A stretch of DNA of 21,273 nucleotides, taken from contig JAYMTA010001192.1 of NCBI GenBank assembly GCA_036897625.1, positions 1-21,273 of the forward strand, read 5' to 3'. A program made the translations under genes and the position numbers. This DNA is from Pelargonium cotyledonis. Lineage: Eukaryota > Streptophyta > Magnoliopsida > Geraniales > Geraniaceae. The notes under the pieces are model-generated. The model saw only the letters and a program-made list of their open reading frames with translations. It was not told the origin of the DNA and made no database searches. Shown in pieces: positions 1-10,599 of the stretch; positions within the stretch are counted from its first letter, which is position 1, and each line of letters begins with the position of its first letter.

Positions 1-655
1 AAAGAAATCAAAAAAAACTAGTACATTTGTGTGCCTTATTTTCATAAGGTGTGCGCCTTGTGCTGCGGCTTCAAAAGAGGTTTGGCCATTGTGCACCATG
101 TGCTGTAAATTACATTGGACATAGTATCTATTGTATGAAGGATGCACATCAATTTAGAAATAAATTTATAGGTTTAGGTGATCTTTGTTTCCAATTAATA
201 TCAAGAAAGGTTTGCTTGGCCTTTTCTCATTCATCATGTTATTTAAGCTTTTGACTTGAGGTTCATTAATATTTAAATATGGAAAAACTAATTTCAATTT
301 CAATCTATTTGTTCCATGTGTCTGTGTTCAACCTGAAATCATCTACTCACTAAGTCGGGATACTATTTGTGCATTGAGTTTCATAGATCCTGCATTCCTG
401 TATATGGTTTCCATGGGGAAATATTTTGTATGAGTGAATATCAAAGCCTACACGTAGACAAGGGAACTTCATAGTAGGACAGTTTTAAATTGAACAAGGT
501 TCATTTTGTATTTGATTTAATTGTGTATCTTGGGTCGATGTTCCTCCAGTTAATGCCACAACTGGATTGTAGATATCATTCATATAGACATTTAGTTATG
601 CTTTTTAAGTAGCGTTATAATATATCTTACCATTTATTTATATTGGTTAATTCAG
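1..655 (+). other. Probable ECR1 intron, no coding exon recognised
   Basis: This AT-rich stretch lies upstream of the first recognisable ECR1 exon and ends in the acceptor ..aattcag at 655. The next exon starts in the middle of a codon, so an earlier exon must exist to the left. I looked for the expected adenylation-domain sequence and found none here. The short open frame at 51-254 has no family resemblance. It is most simply the 3' part of a long intron. Confidence 0.6.
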
Positions 656-3600
656 AGTATGATTCTGATGACAATCCTCTAGAAGAAACTATAAAGCCTA
701 TGGTGGATGGTGGTACTGAAGGTTTCAAGGGCCATGCCAGGGTGATTATGCCTGGAACAACACCATGTTTTGAATGTACCATCTGGCTTTTCCCACCTCA
801 AGTGAAGTTTCCTTTATGCACTCTTGCAGAGACACCTAGAACTGCTGCTCATTGTATTGAATATGCTCACTTGATTAAATGGGATGAGGTGCTTAACGAC
901 TTTCTCCGTTGTTCCTAGTGTTAAGAGGTTACTTTGAGGTAATTGTGATAATATCTGACCATAAGTTGAACTTGTAGGTGCACAGCAAAAAGGCTTTTGA
1001 CCCAGATGACCCAGATCATATGAAGTGGGTTTATTCAGAGGTTGATATTTTGCTCCATGATGTTAATCTTATTAGTATTGATATTCATATTTATTCATTA
1101 AAACTAATTTACCATTTTCCTACAGGCTGTCAAGAGGGCTGAACTTTTTGGCATTCCAGGAGTCACATATTCTCTAACTCAGGTATATGACTCTCTATCT
1201 TGTCCATTTTTCTGACATTGTATTTTCATGCCATTTTGGTAAGGCCTATTGAGTTATTTTTTTCCCTTGTTAATTATATACTTTATGCTTTTACTCCTTA
1301 TAGCATCTGATAAATCTTTCATGGCATTCTGGTATACCCAAAGTATTCTATTGCTATTATCTGACCCCTTGTAACCAAAATAAAATGCAATGAAGGAAGA
1401 GGGAAAAGAAGAAGAAGCTTTTTATTTTTCCTTCTTTTTTTTTATAACCCTTAAGATGAGAGAGTTTGGTAGACAAAGTTTTGGAACTTTAATATTGTGA
1501 AATCCATTCTTCTCTATGATAAGTCTGAATAGTGGTTTATTCATTGTATTTTATGTTTTGGGGTGACAGGGTGTTGTGAAAAATATTATACCAGCTATTG
1601 CTTCTACCAATGCCATTATATCAGCTGCATGTGTGCTGGAAACCTTAAAGATTGCATCAGGATGCAGCAAAACTCTATCCAACTATCTAACGTATGACTT
1701 ACTCTCTCTTCTATAGCATCTGGATACCTTGGGAGGTTTCATTTCTCTAAATCTTATTTTAAAGAGGTCTTCATTGTTCATAACTGCACTTGTAATTCTT
1801 TTATGTTTAAATATGTCTTGATTAGTTCATGACTGCACTCCTACGTTATATGGAGAGGTTATATTGTAATAGTTATCTGTATTTGATATGTATAGAATAC
1901 AAATACGTGTAAAATGCATATCCATAAGCTATTTTGTTTAATGACCTTAAAAGAAAAAATAAAAATAAAACTGAATACGTTGCTGGGTACGTTGTTGCGT
2001 ACATATTAATATTAAATACTTCAATATATTCAACAGAAATATTATAGATAGGTTGTTATATTTGTTTTTAAATAGAATTCTAGTTGATAATCGGTTGTTA
2101 TATTACAGATATGTTATATTTGTGTTTAAATATAGTTCTAGCTCAGTGAGCTATTTCAGTCACACTCACACATTCGTTATTTCAAATCCACAATCTAAAA
2201 CATGGCTCAAAGGCTGTTTCATAATATCTATCGTCAGTTTCATATCTCATATTTCTAGTTGCTTTATTGGCGAAATCCCTCTTCCATAACTAGTAATCTT
2301 TCTGGTCTGTACATTGATATGTTCTTAGAGTAGGTGGTATTCCTGAGTTTCTAATTTGGACTATTTCCTCTCCAAGTAAGTGAAATCTGAGTTATGCTCC
2401 TCAGGTATTTTTTTCTGAATTGCCTCTGCATTTCTGGTTACTAGAGTTGTTGCATCTTTGTCCACTTTGATTGCCTTGGGAAAACATTTTTTTCCCAAAC
2501 CTCATGGTCAAATACTAATGTTCCAATTAAGATCAACAAATTGGTGAAGAGTTCTTGGTATTGACCATTAGTTTATTGAGGGGTCACTGATGTACAACAG
2601 TCCAAATGTCCAATTAATGCACAAGCTTTTCTTACATCAAAACATCTCCATTTATTCATTTCGTGTTTTGATCACTAAACACCCAGGGACTGGGGTAGGT
2701 AGGTTGTCATTAGATATCAAGAATAAAAATTCTTAAGAAAGATGCATATTTAATTGCTTTTTCTCCTTTTGGGTTATATTATTTAATGTGAGATACAAAT
2801 ATAAATATACTGAAGATTCTTAATCTATTTAGGTACAATGGTGTGGAAGGGCTCCATACTAAAGTGACTGAATTTGTGAAGGACAAGGACTGTCTTGTAT
2901 GTGGTCCAGGTGTTCCTATTGAGCTGGACACTTCAGTTACTTTACAAAAGGTAATTATTCATTTCAAATCGTCATTTCTCCTCCCTGAAAATGGACACAA
3001 CACAGTTAATATTTCATATTCATCTAAGCTGGATGCCTAGTCATGACATATTCTAACATATTGAGGCATGCTTGGACCTAACTCCTGAAAATGAGTTCAG
3101 GCAGAACTGTAGGAGATAGTAACTTTGGAATGTTAAGTCTGAGGGAAAGTTTTCAGACCTTTACCAAATAAAACAATGAAAGAATGAAATGCAATGCTGA
3201 GGCTTCTACTTTCGTTGCTCCCCCCTCCAAACCTGCCTTAGGCTGTATTCAATCGGGAGTCTTTGGTATGGTACCGTGTGACTTTGACAATTGAATCAAT
3301 TGATGCCCTCAAATTCTGAGATTTCTTGAATAGTCATTTATAATTGTGAAGGCTTACTTTACAGCTATTGCCACAACGGGTGGCTGTGACCAATTAACCT
3401 AATTTGTATTTTGGCATTGCAAGCAGAATGTTATTTTCTGCAGTGTTTGCAAAAATTTGCTTTTGTGCTATGTTTCCTAGAATAGCTTATTTTAATTTAT
3501 GCCTTTTCTAATTTACTTGAGTGGCACCAGTTCATTGACATGCTAGAAGAGTACCCTCGGCTGCTCCTATCAAGAGCGAGTGTCAGACACCGAGGCAAGA

Positions 3601-3821
3601 ATCTGTACATGCAGGCACCTGAAGTGCTGGAAGAGATGACCAGATCAAACTTAAGTCTACCTCTTTTTGAGCTGATGGGTAAAGTCACAGATGACATTGT
3701 CAATGTGACTGGTACAATCGTCAAGGATGACAAGAAAAGTACATGCGCGAGAAAGTTGCGCGTAGTTTTCAAAGGTGTGATTGATGGCATTACTGATATG
3801 GACACTGCTGGTGGGGCATAG
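656..3821 (+). CDS. ECR1: NEDD8-activating enzyme E1 catalytic subunit (ECR1/UBA3), 3' part
   Basis: With its AXR1-type partner, ECR1 adenylates NEDD8/RUB1, takes it as a thioester and passes it to the E2 (UBC12/RCE1) for cullin modification. Exons: 656-888, 978-1040, 1126-1182, 1570-1691, 2833-2950, 3531-3821 (TAG at 3819). All introns are GT-AG and the phases join to 293 residues. The family is about 450 residues long, so about 160 N-terminal residues with the ATP-binding fold lie outside. Visible motifs are [19 protein letters not shown], a zinc CxxC (Cys codons 766 and 775), the catalytic Cys in [10 protein letters not shown] (codon 817-819), AFGIPG-like [14 protein letters not shown], the block [20 protein letters not shown], and the second zinc CxxC in CLVCGPG (codons 2891 and 2900). 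The last exon encodes the C-terminal ubiquitin-fold domain that recruits the E2. No lesion is seen. Identification is from remembered family sequence. Confidence 0.93.
2055..2141 (+). repeat. Diverged tandem repeat in the 1.1-kb ECR1 intron
   Basis: Two 29-base units, 2055-2083 and 2113-2141, start 58 bases apart and differ at three positions. Both read gttatatttgt, then tttaaata, then ttctag. They lie within intron 1692-2832, which is otherwise AT-rich with no recognisable element. Confidence 0.6.
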
Positions 3822-4112
3822 TTTTTCAGCCTACACTACACCTGCTCTCTCACAGTAATTGCATCATTCTATGCACAGCCAGCATCTGGTGATATATGTA
3901 GTCTTTGATAGATGACTCTTGAGAAGAACATTTGAAGCTGTGAATTAGTAGTAAGTAGAGAATTACAATATTTGACTGTTTCATTCTTCATTTTGCAATG
4001 TCTTATAATAGAGAAAGTTTCATTTTGTATTCACAGTTTTGATTATGTATTGTGGACAAGATAATCATTTTCTCCAGGTTGGTGATCTACTTTTATTTGA
4101 GGCTTTTAGAAC

Positions 4113-4191
4113 TCAAAATTCAAGTGCGTAACCTACTAGACTTTCCGTTAAGGAAATCGCAAATAGAAATTCAAAATTCAAGTGCGTAACC
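4113..4191 (+). repeat. 21-base exact direct repeat
   Basis: tcaaaattcaagtgcgtaac followed by c occurs at 4113-4133 and again, identically, at 4171-4191, 58 bases apart. It lies just after the ECR1 3'UTR. The intervening sequence (actagactttccgttaagg..) is not repeated. It may be a small duplication or the remains of an insertion. Confidence 0.75.
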
Positions 4192-4813
4192 AAATTGGTA
4201 GCTAACAAATCGATGATAGAATTAGGGGATTGTAAACCAATCCAACTCAAAATTGCTTGACAAGAAAATCGCAGACCGAGTTAGAGTACAAGTCACACCA
4301 ATCGTAAACTTATGACAAAACACAAATTTGAATTGACTTAACTGAAAGGCTCGAATGTCCTGAATGATTAGGCTAAAGATAATAAAAACATTTCTTAAAA
4401 CATGCAGAGCTTCAATGATGGTCAAAGAGTACGATCCCACCCACAGTTGCATCTTTAATTAATGGTACTTATTTCATTGTACATGTTTTACATATACCGA
4501 AAATGTTAAATTTTTGTTGAACTTTCTTCTTTTATTTTCAAAAAAAAGAACCCAGTTAGCTACAATTCAAACCCGACTTAAACCAGATGATCAAATATCA
4601 GACAAGTTATTGTGAAGTTGTATGCGTAGATCCGAGTGTCATTTAATATCTTTAGACTGTCACGTCAACAAAAAAATATTAATAAACACATTTAACTGAG
4701 TTCTAGCCAAACTAATGGAATAGATTTGAGTAAGTTCGCACCAAATTGACCAATTTGGGGTTTTTACAACTGTGCATACGTGTAACGACCAAAGGCAAAG
4801 GGGAAGGAAATGA

Positions 4814-4821
4814 CACGTGGC
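4814..4821 (+). promoter_or_regulatory. G-box / ABRE-like element upstream of NAXD
   Basis: The sequence CACGTGGC holds the palindromic G-box CACGTG and the ABRE core ACGTGGC. It lies about 130-190 bases upstream of the probable NAXD 5'UTR. In plants this motif is bound by bZIP and bHLH factors in stress, ABA and light responses. No TATA box is obvious nearby. Function is inferred from motif and position only. Confidence 0.45.
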
Positions 4822-5002
4822 CCATTTGTGCAGTTTGACATTTGATAGTTGATTCTATTTTACAAAGCATCCAACGGTGGACAGCTAATCAAATGTGGTC
4901 TTGTTCAATACACATTTGAAAACCCTGTTCTAATTACTACTTCATTTCAGTGGGTTCTGGAGTTTGGATTGATTCAGTGACGAGAGCTCTGCATTCTTAT
5001 AG

Positions 5003-5281
5003 GTACGTACCATTAACAATCGACTAGAATCAGAATTATGGTATTTAGAATGAAGATTGGTTTTCATAGGTTCGAATTGATTTTGAATTGAATTTTAGCT
5101 TTTTATGCTATTTAAAATCGTGGGTCTATCGTTAAACGGCAAAATATTGTTTGCTGTAGAAGAATTTTTATTTTCTGCTAGTAATGGCACTGATTAGCTT
5201 GAATATCTTGAGATAATGAGTGCATGGCATCAATTTAGATTCTTGTAATTTCATGTAATTTTGGAATGTTTTTGGGTTCAG
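5003..5281 (+). other. Probable 5'UTR intron of NAXD
   Basis: A strong donor AG|GTACGT at 5002/5003 and an acceptor ttgggttcag ending at 5281 frame an AT-rich 279-base segment. Splicing would join a 5'UTR exon (about 4940-5002) to the exon that carries the NAXD start. Without it, the leader would gain many upstream ATGs. This is inferred from splice signals. Confidence 0.45.
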
Positions 5282-5309
5282 TTGAGAAAGGGATTAGAGG
5301 GAGTACTGT

Positions 5310-5342
5310 ATGGTTTGGTCATGTTACTTAAACATGGCATGA
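5310..5342 (+). promoter_or_regulatory. uORF ahead of the NAXD start
   Basis: If the 5'UTR intron is removed, the first ATG of the exon is at 5310. It opens a 10-codon frame ending in TGA at 5340-5342, out of frame with NAXD. It overlaps the NAXD in-frame ATGs at 5321 and 5339 but ends before the conserved start at 5381. This arrangement could favour initiation at 5381 by reinitiation. The effect is inference. Confidence 0.35.
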
Positions 5343-5380
5343 ATTCTCAGTTCTTGTTATTGGATACTGCAAGAAAGTAT

Positions 5381-8300
5381 ATGCTGGATTGTTCAGCTGT
5401 TTACAGAAGGCAAGAGTTCTTGACAAGGTGTCTAGGAGGATTAGCTGATCAAACCCAAAAAAACAGAATGCAAGTAGGGAAATCTTTGAGTGGTTTGGGT
5501 TTAGAGGTTGATGCTGAGGAAATTGTGAGGTCTATTACTCCAACCCTTGACCCAAGAAGACATAAAGGCCAAGCAGGTAGGCTCAAGATGCTTTCTATGT
5601 AGCTATTTGTACTTAACTTTGGATCTGATGTGTTACCTGATATGTGATAGCTCTAGTATTCGAATCATTTAAATCGTAATTTGGTTACTCATATGGATGT
5701 CTTGTTTTCCCCCAAAAAGAAGAAAACTTGTGTTTAATCTTTTGCTAAAGACTGTGGTTTATGAAATTTGTTCTGTTTGGGGCACTCTCAGCTGTTATCC
5801 TCACATTGTTTGGCATTTTGTGCTTGTTTCATTAGGATTGTATGATTCATGAACAACTGCCTTCTTTACATAAGTTTCTCCTGTCATTTTCATTTGGGAA
5901 TTCATGCTTATCTAGTATTCCCATTTGCGACTAAAGGACTTTCTCTAGTTTTCGTGCTATTTTCTAGTGCCATTCTTGTTTGTTTTACCTAGCATTGTGC
6001 AAGTCTGAATGGTGCTCATACTTCGTTGCTTGCATAGTAACTCAAAAGTCTCTTATTCACGCTTGAAGTTCTCTTGTGTTGTTTGTCAGGGAAGATAGCT
6101 GTCATTGGTGGTTGTCGTGAATATACAGGAGCTCCATATTTTGCTGCTATATCAGCTTTGAAAATTGTTAGAGCTCTGTCTGTCCTACTTGTTGATTTTC
6201 TCTTTTATGTATAAGCTGGTTTAGCCTGAAGTTGGGTCAAATGCTTTTTCACCCCCTTGAACTTTCATAAATTGAGTCAGTCCCTATCCTAGATTATTAT
6301 TATTATTATTATTTTAAACCTAGGACTGGATGATATTGTGAGGAGGTTTAAAATTTTAAAAAACCAGAATAGGGATTGACTCTAAAAAATGACAGTTTAG
6401 GGGGTGCAGAAGCATTTTTCTCCGGAAGCTTTATGCACAAGAATTTTCTATTCTTCTATTTTGGTCTGCTATGTTGAGCGTGCTTTTCTTTTTTCTGTTA
6501 GGGTGCCGATTTGTCCCATGTTTTCTGTACAAAAGATGCTGCTCCAGTCATCAAAAGCTACAGTCCTGAGTTAATTGTGCATCCAGTTTTAGAAGAATCT
6601 TATAGTGTTAGGTGATTTAATTGAACATCTTATCTGCATTTCGTTTCATTTCTTAACCTTCCTTATCTAATGGGAAGCCGTACTTAAGTAAAATATATTT
6701 TCAGGGATGAAGATAAAAAAATGATCTCTAGAAAGGTTTTTGCTGAGGTTGACAAGTGGATGGAAAGATTTGATTGTCTTGTTGTTGGCCCAGGTCTTGG
6801 AAGGGATCCCTTTCTTTTGGTGTGTTTCTTCATCACTAGTTTATTGTTTCTCAAATATATTTAAGAAGATTGGAATGCTCATATGGTTTATCACAATGTT
6901 TGAAGGATTGAATCAAGTCATACTGTTTATTGGTGTTTTCAAAGTTTACTGCTTCATCCACTTCTGATTCTCCAGAAATGCATGTCAATAAATTGTAGGT
7001 CTACGGTCTACCAGGTGTTTATTAATGCAACTTTTTGATGTCATAGGACTCAAATCATTCTTTCCCCATTTATGAGTTATTTAAAATGTGGAGAAATTTA
7101 GATAATCTGCAGACATGGTAACATCTATAGACAAGGATGTGCTTTCTTGTTGGCACATGTCACGCTTTTCTTTGATTGTTTTTACTAAATTGAAATACTA
7201 AATACCAAGCACAAAGGGGTCTCTCCCTCTCTCTCTTATTTTGTTTTAGTATTCTACATTTGATGGATGCATATACGGCCTAGGTCATTATCTAATGCAT
7301 GGTGTAATCATCATTTTTGGGGTCTAATGTAGGTTCCTTCACAGTTTGTACTATTAGAAAATTTGGCTAACTGAACCTTACCTTTCCATATCCAGGATTG
7401 TGTGAGTGAAATCATGAAACGTGCGAGACAGTTAAATGTTCCAATGGTCATTGATGGGGTACATAAATGCAATTACCTATGTGATTTGTCAAGAGATAGT
7501 TGTTGATTCCATAGACTGCAGTTCCATATCATTATTCTGACGTTATTGTCTGATGACACAAATATTTTATAGGATGGACTCTTTCTTGTTACAAACAATA
7601 TTGATCTTGTTAGTGATTATTCCTCGGCTGTTCTAACCCCAAATGTGAACGAATATAAACGCCTGGTTGAGAAAGTTCTTGGTCATGAAGTAAGTGATGA
7701 AGTTGCACATGAAGAATTGCTATCTCTTGCCAATAGGTAAGTTTCTATTATATTTTTCAAATTCTTAAAGTTGTGTTAAGAGTCTTTGTGTGACCAATAT
7801 GTTTTCTTTCAGTTCAGTAAACATCATAGAAACTTTATTGTTGGGATACCAAGTTTTGGATTGCCATGATGATTTTTTTTTATTTTTTTATAATAAAACA
7901 TAACTATAACTATTGAATAACTGCTCCTTCAGCTCCTATTGAGGAAGTAGTTCCAATTTTCAAAACATGGAAGACTGATGTTTCTTATCATTACACATAT
8001 CCAAATATAATGGCTTCTAGTTCTATATGCAGTAGAATAAAAGGTTCTGGACAGTATGATGTGAACTTGATGCATATAGCCTTTCTAACAAGTTATCAAG
8101 TCAAATGGCCCCAACTAGAGCATCAATGGGATTTCCATTCGATGGCAGAGTTCTGTTGCTGGCTTTCGGTTGAACTAATTAGGTTCTAGAGTCCTTCACA
8201 TTTGAAAAAGTTGGTACTATAGTAATTTAATGAACAAAACAACCATTTACTTGAGAGACTTAAACAGTTATTTTCCCATTTTCTGTTTAGTTAGTCGCAA

Positions 8301-10526
8301 CATAGCTATCTATATATAAGAAATTACTGTAAAAACAATTCAGCAATTAATAGCGAGGATCCAAAGTTCCAAGTGAAGCTCTTATTAACTCTGGGGAATT
8401 CTAAGTCATTTCACATGAAAGTTTGTGACTCTGATCTGGCTTCTAAGCTGTATAACTTTTAAAGATTAGCCTACTAACCCTTTACTCAGTTAATTAACAT
8501 TTTCATAATTTCATAACTCAGCTCCTGCTTCTATTCATATAGAGCCCAAGGGTACTATTGTCATATGATTCTTTTTTGCTTTGTACACTTTGTAAATTAA
8601 ATGTACGTGTTATGCTCTCTGTTTCTCTCTCTCCCTATCTGTAGTCTGATTTGTTATGAATCTTAGAAACATATAATAGCTTCTTTTCTTTTTCTTTTAT
8701 ATATCAGAATGGGAGGTGTAACTATCCTACGGAAAGGAAAATCCGACCTCATTAGTGATGGGGAGAGAGGTATGAGACTAGATGATTACATAGCTGTGCA
8801 TCTGGTATGACATAATGTTTCTCAATTGATCTATTGATTCACACTATTATTTTGCTTATTGAAGTAGGATTTGCTGTATAGAAGTAATAGTTGTATAGTT
8901 CAGTTCTCTTGACCATTCCAACAAATTTCTCCGCACCTCAGATTTTGGTATGCAAAATTTCTAGGTCAGACCCATAAAAAAGTCTTAGTGAGATTTCAAG
9001 GGTTCATATATTTTGGCTTTGTATTGAAACCTGAACTTAAGCATATTCCAGTTTTAACCCTGAACTACTTTACCTCTTGGTTAGATTAAATAGATAGATT
9101 CCTTCAGCTTATGTTGTGTGAAATGTGGCACTGAACTCCACTTCAGCGACATCCAGTAAATAGATATGTCACCCTCCAACTCAGTCACATGTGCAAGTGC
9201 AAATTGTGCAATACACTTGACCTCACTAGCACATGTTAGGAATCTTTCTCCCCAAATTTAACCAAACTGCCCTCCTTATCTTCCTTGTCCACTCTTGAGT
9301 TTTGGGGTCAAAATGGTCCCTGCAGTTAGTTCAAGTTAACTATCTGACTTTTTGTTAACTTTGATGATGTGTCACTGATGTAAAAATCATTGCACAACAA
9401 GCTCAAACGCATAGTGTCTCAGTCATGAAGGCGACTTGTGACTGACCCAAGGTCTATGAAATGTGTTGGAACCTTAGCCCATCTGAACAATAAATGGTTG
9501 TTTTCATGTTTATTTTCCATCTTTAACCCACTGTTTATCAAACTGATAAAATAGTGCATTTTTTAATGTACTTGTATGTATAATTATGTTATAATTTTGA
9601 ATACTGTACACAGTCAAATCAGTGAGCATTTATGGCTCTCCTAGACGTTGCGGTGGCCAAGGTGATATACTTTCTGGGAGGTACTATTTTTTATTTTCAG
9701 GAAATGCAATTCCTCTGCTGAGGTTTGCACGCACTGCTTTTGAATCAAATGACTATTTCCCGTTCTTGAAGTCCTTTTTTTATCATGTTTACAAACTCTC
9801 AAGATTTTAATGTACCTTCTTCTTAGATTCTAGTTCTTTTGACCCTCTTAATCCCTAACCAGCTATGCACCCACTATTTTCCTTAAATGGGTTGTGGTAG
9901 CAATCTATAATTAGTACCAATTTGGTAAACAGCACAAAATGTTTCACTTGTAGCTAGAAACCTGATGAATATATCCTTAATTGATGCCAGTGTTGCAGTT
10001 TTTACATCCTGGGCCCGTCAACATATCTCAACTGCAGAAGGGAATTTGAGTATCAGGTTATACACTTCATCAAATTTTATCTTACAGACGCACACACACT
10101 GTAGGAATTCGAGTTTCGGGTTCTTCGCTTACATCCCATTTCTATCTTACACACGTAGTGTTTGAGGAGGGATATTGGTTACTACTGTCGTACACACAGA
10201 TATACATATATACACACACACGGAGTGTAACTAGTGTTTGAGGAGTGATATTGGTTACTGCAGTAGTTTGAAAAAACCGACAGTGTTGGGATGCATTGCC
10301 GGGTGTGCTCTGATGAGGAAGGCTGCATCCCTTGCCTTTGAGAAAAAGAAGAGGTCAACTCTCACTACCGACATAATTGAGTGTTTGGGTCAAAGGTAAA
10401 TAATAATAAATGTTTTTTTTTTTTTTGTATGAGTATCAGTTGATGTTCGATTTCGCCTAAAGTCGGTCGTTAACCAATTGATTTTTTTGTTGCAGTTTGG
10501 AGGATATGTGTCCCAGTTCAGCATGA
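5381..10526 (+). CDS. NAXD: ATP-dependent (S)-NAD(P)H-hydrate dehydratase (CARKD-type)
   Basis: This enzyme repairs NADHX and NADPHX, damaged hydrates of the reduced cofactors, back to NADH and NADPH (EC 4.2.1.93), paired with the epimerase NAXE. Exons: 5381-5576, 6090-6166, 6502-6611, 6705-6819, 7396-7458, 7573-7736, 8708-8769, 9614-9680, 9991-10056, 10264-10395, 10496-10526. They total 1083 bases, 360 residues plus TGA, close to the plant family length, and all borders are GT-AG. The ribokinase-like YjeF C-terminal domain fills most of the protein: [14 protein letters not shown] from about residue 59, [17 protein letters not shown] (156-163), VIDGDGLFLV, TPNVNE (209-214), and GGQGD (276-280), whose Asp280 is the expected catalytic base. 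ATG 5381 is chosen because [13 protein letters not shown] resembles plant homologues. In-frame ATGs at 5321 and 5339 would add 20 or 14 residues and could alter organelle targeting. No lesion is seen. Confidence 0.94.
6236..6420. mobile_element. MITE-like foldback element in NAXD intron 2
   Basis: The arms 6236-6292 and 6364-6420 are inverted copies of about 57 bases, roughly three quarters identical with one gap. The left arm carries atgctttttcacccccttga and the right arm is its near complement. Inside, ttttaaacct (6312-6321) and aggtttaaaa (6344-6353) form a second, perfect inverted repeat, and an (att)n run follows the left arm. At 185 bases with no coding capacity, it fits a non-autonomous DNA transposon (MITE). 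No clear target-site duplication was recognised, so the superfamily is open. Confidence 0.75.
10041..10154 (+). repeat. Diverged tandem duplication spanning a NAXD 5' splice site
   Basis: Unit A (10041-10089) and unit B (10104-10154) start 63 bases apart and align over about 50 bases at roughly 78% identity. Both begin ggaatt and end tatcttaca plus ac. Unit A contains the last bases of exon 9 and its donor tatcag|gttata. Unit B keeps a GT at the equivalent place (cgg|gttctt). A CA-rich spacer separates them. Confidence 0.65.
10156..10259 (+). repeat. 28-base direct repeat next to a NAXD 3' splice site
   Basis: The 28-base units 10156-10183 and 10232-10259 differ at one position. Both read tagtgtttgaggag, then gatattggttact. 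The second copy runs straight into the intron 9 acceptor, while the first is followed by actg with no AG. Between them lies a TA/CA-rich microsatellite (about 10190-10221). Confidence 0.8.
10261..10266 (+). promoter_or_regulatory. Tandem (NAGNAG) acceptor of NAXD intron 9
   Basis: The acceptor reads CAGTAG. Splicing at 10263 or at 10266 keeps the frame and differs by a single Ser codon just before [15 protein letters not shown] sites are a known source of three-base isoforms. CAG first is the usual preference, so I used 10264 as the exon start. Confidence 0.55.
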
Positions 10527-10589
10527 TTAAAGAACTGACTCTCTTGCCCTTGCTAGAACGACAAGTTTATGTGAACCAGAAATTGTGTG

Positions 10590-10595
10590 AATAAA
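10590..10595 (+). terminator. Candidate poly(A) signal of NAXD
   Basis: AATAAA lies 64 bases after the NAXD stop codon and is followed by a T-rich stretch (ttttcttttgttgc). This matches a plant near-upstream element, so the mRNA probably ends shortly after, around 10610-10640. Confidence 0.45.
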
Positions 10596-10599
10596 AGCA

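Larger units (their letters stand above)
3822..4940. other. Intergenic region between ECR1 and NAXD
   Basis: This holds the ECR1 3'UTR (roughly 3822-4050, with no canonical AATAAA noticed) and then AT-rich spacer up to the NAXD promoter. A 21-base exact direct repeat and a G-box are listed separately. The open frame at 4222-4452 on the minus strand has no recognisable family content and I do not regard it as a gene. Confidence 0.6.

Noticed and set aside
2053-2289. 78-codon open frame in the ECR1 intron
   Set aside because: It is AT-rich, contains the tandem repeat and has no protein resemblance; ECR1 splice sites span it.
3497-3805. Minus-strand open frame of 102 codons
   Set aside because: It is antisense to the last ECR1 exon, which matches the family on the plus strand.
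9303-9400. Possible second transposon end (ggggtcaaaatggtccctg) in NAXD intron 8 (8770-9613)
   Set aside because: The motif resembles plant repeat ends, but I could not find a matching inverted end or duplicated target site.
9622-9810. Open frame starting inside NAXD exon 8 and running into the intron
   Set aside because: Only the first part is coding. The donor at 9680/9681 and the next exon at 9991 continue the conserved frame.
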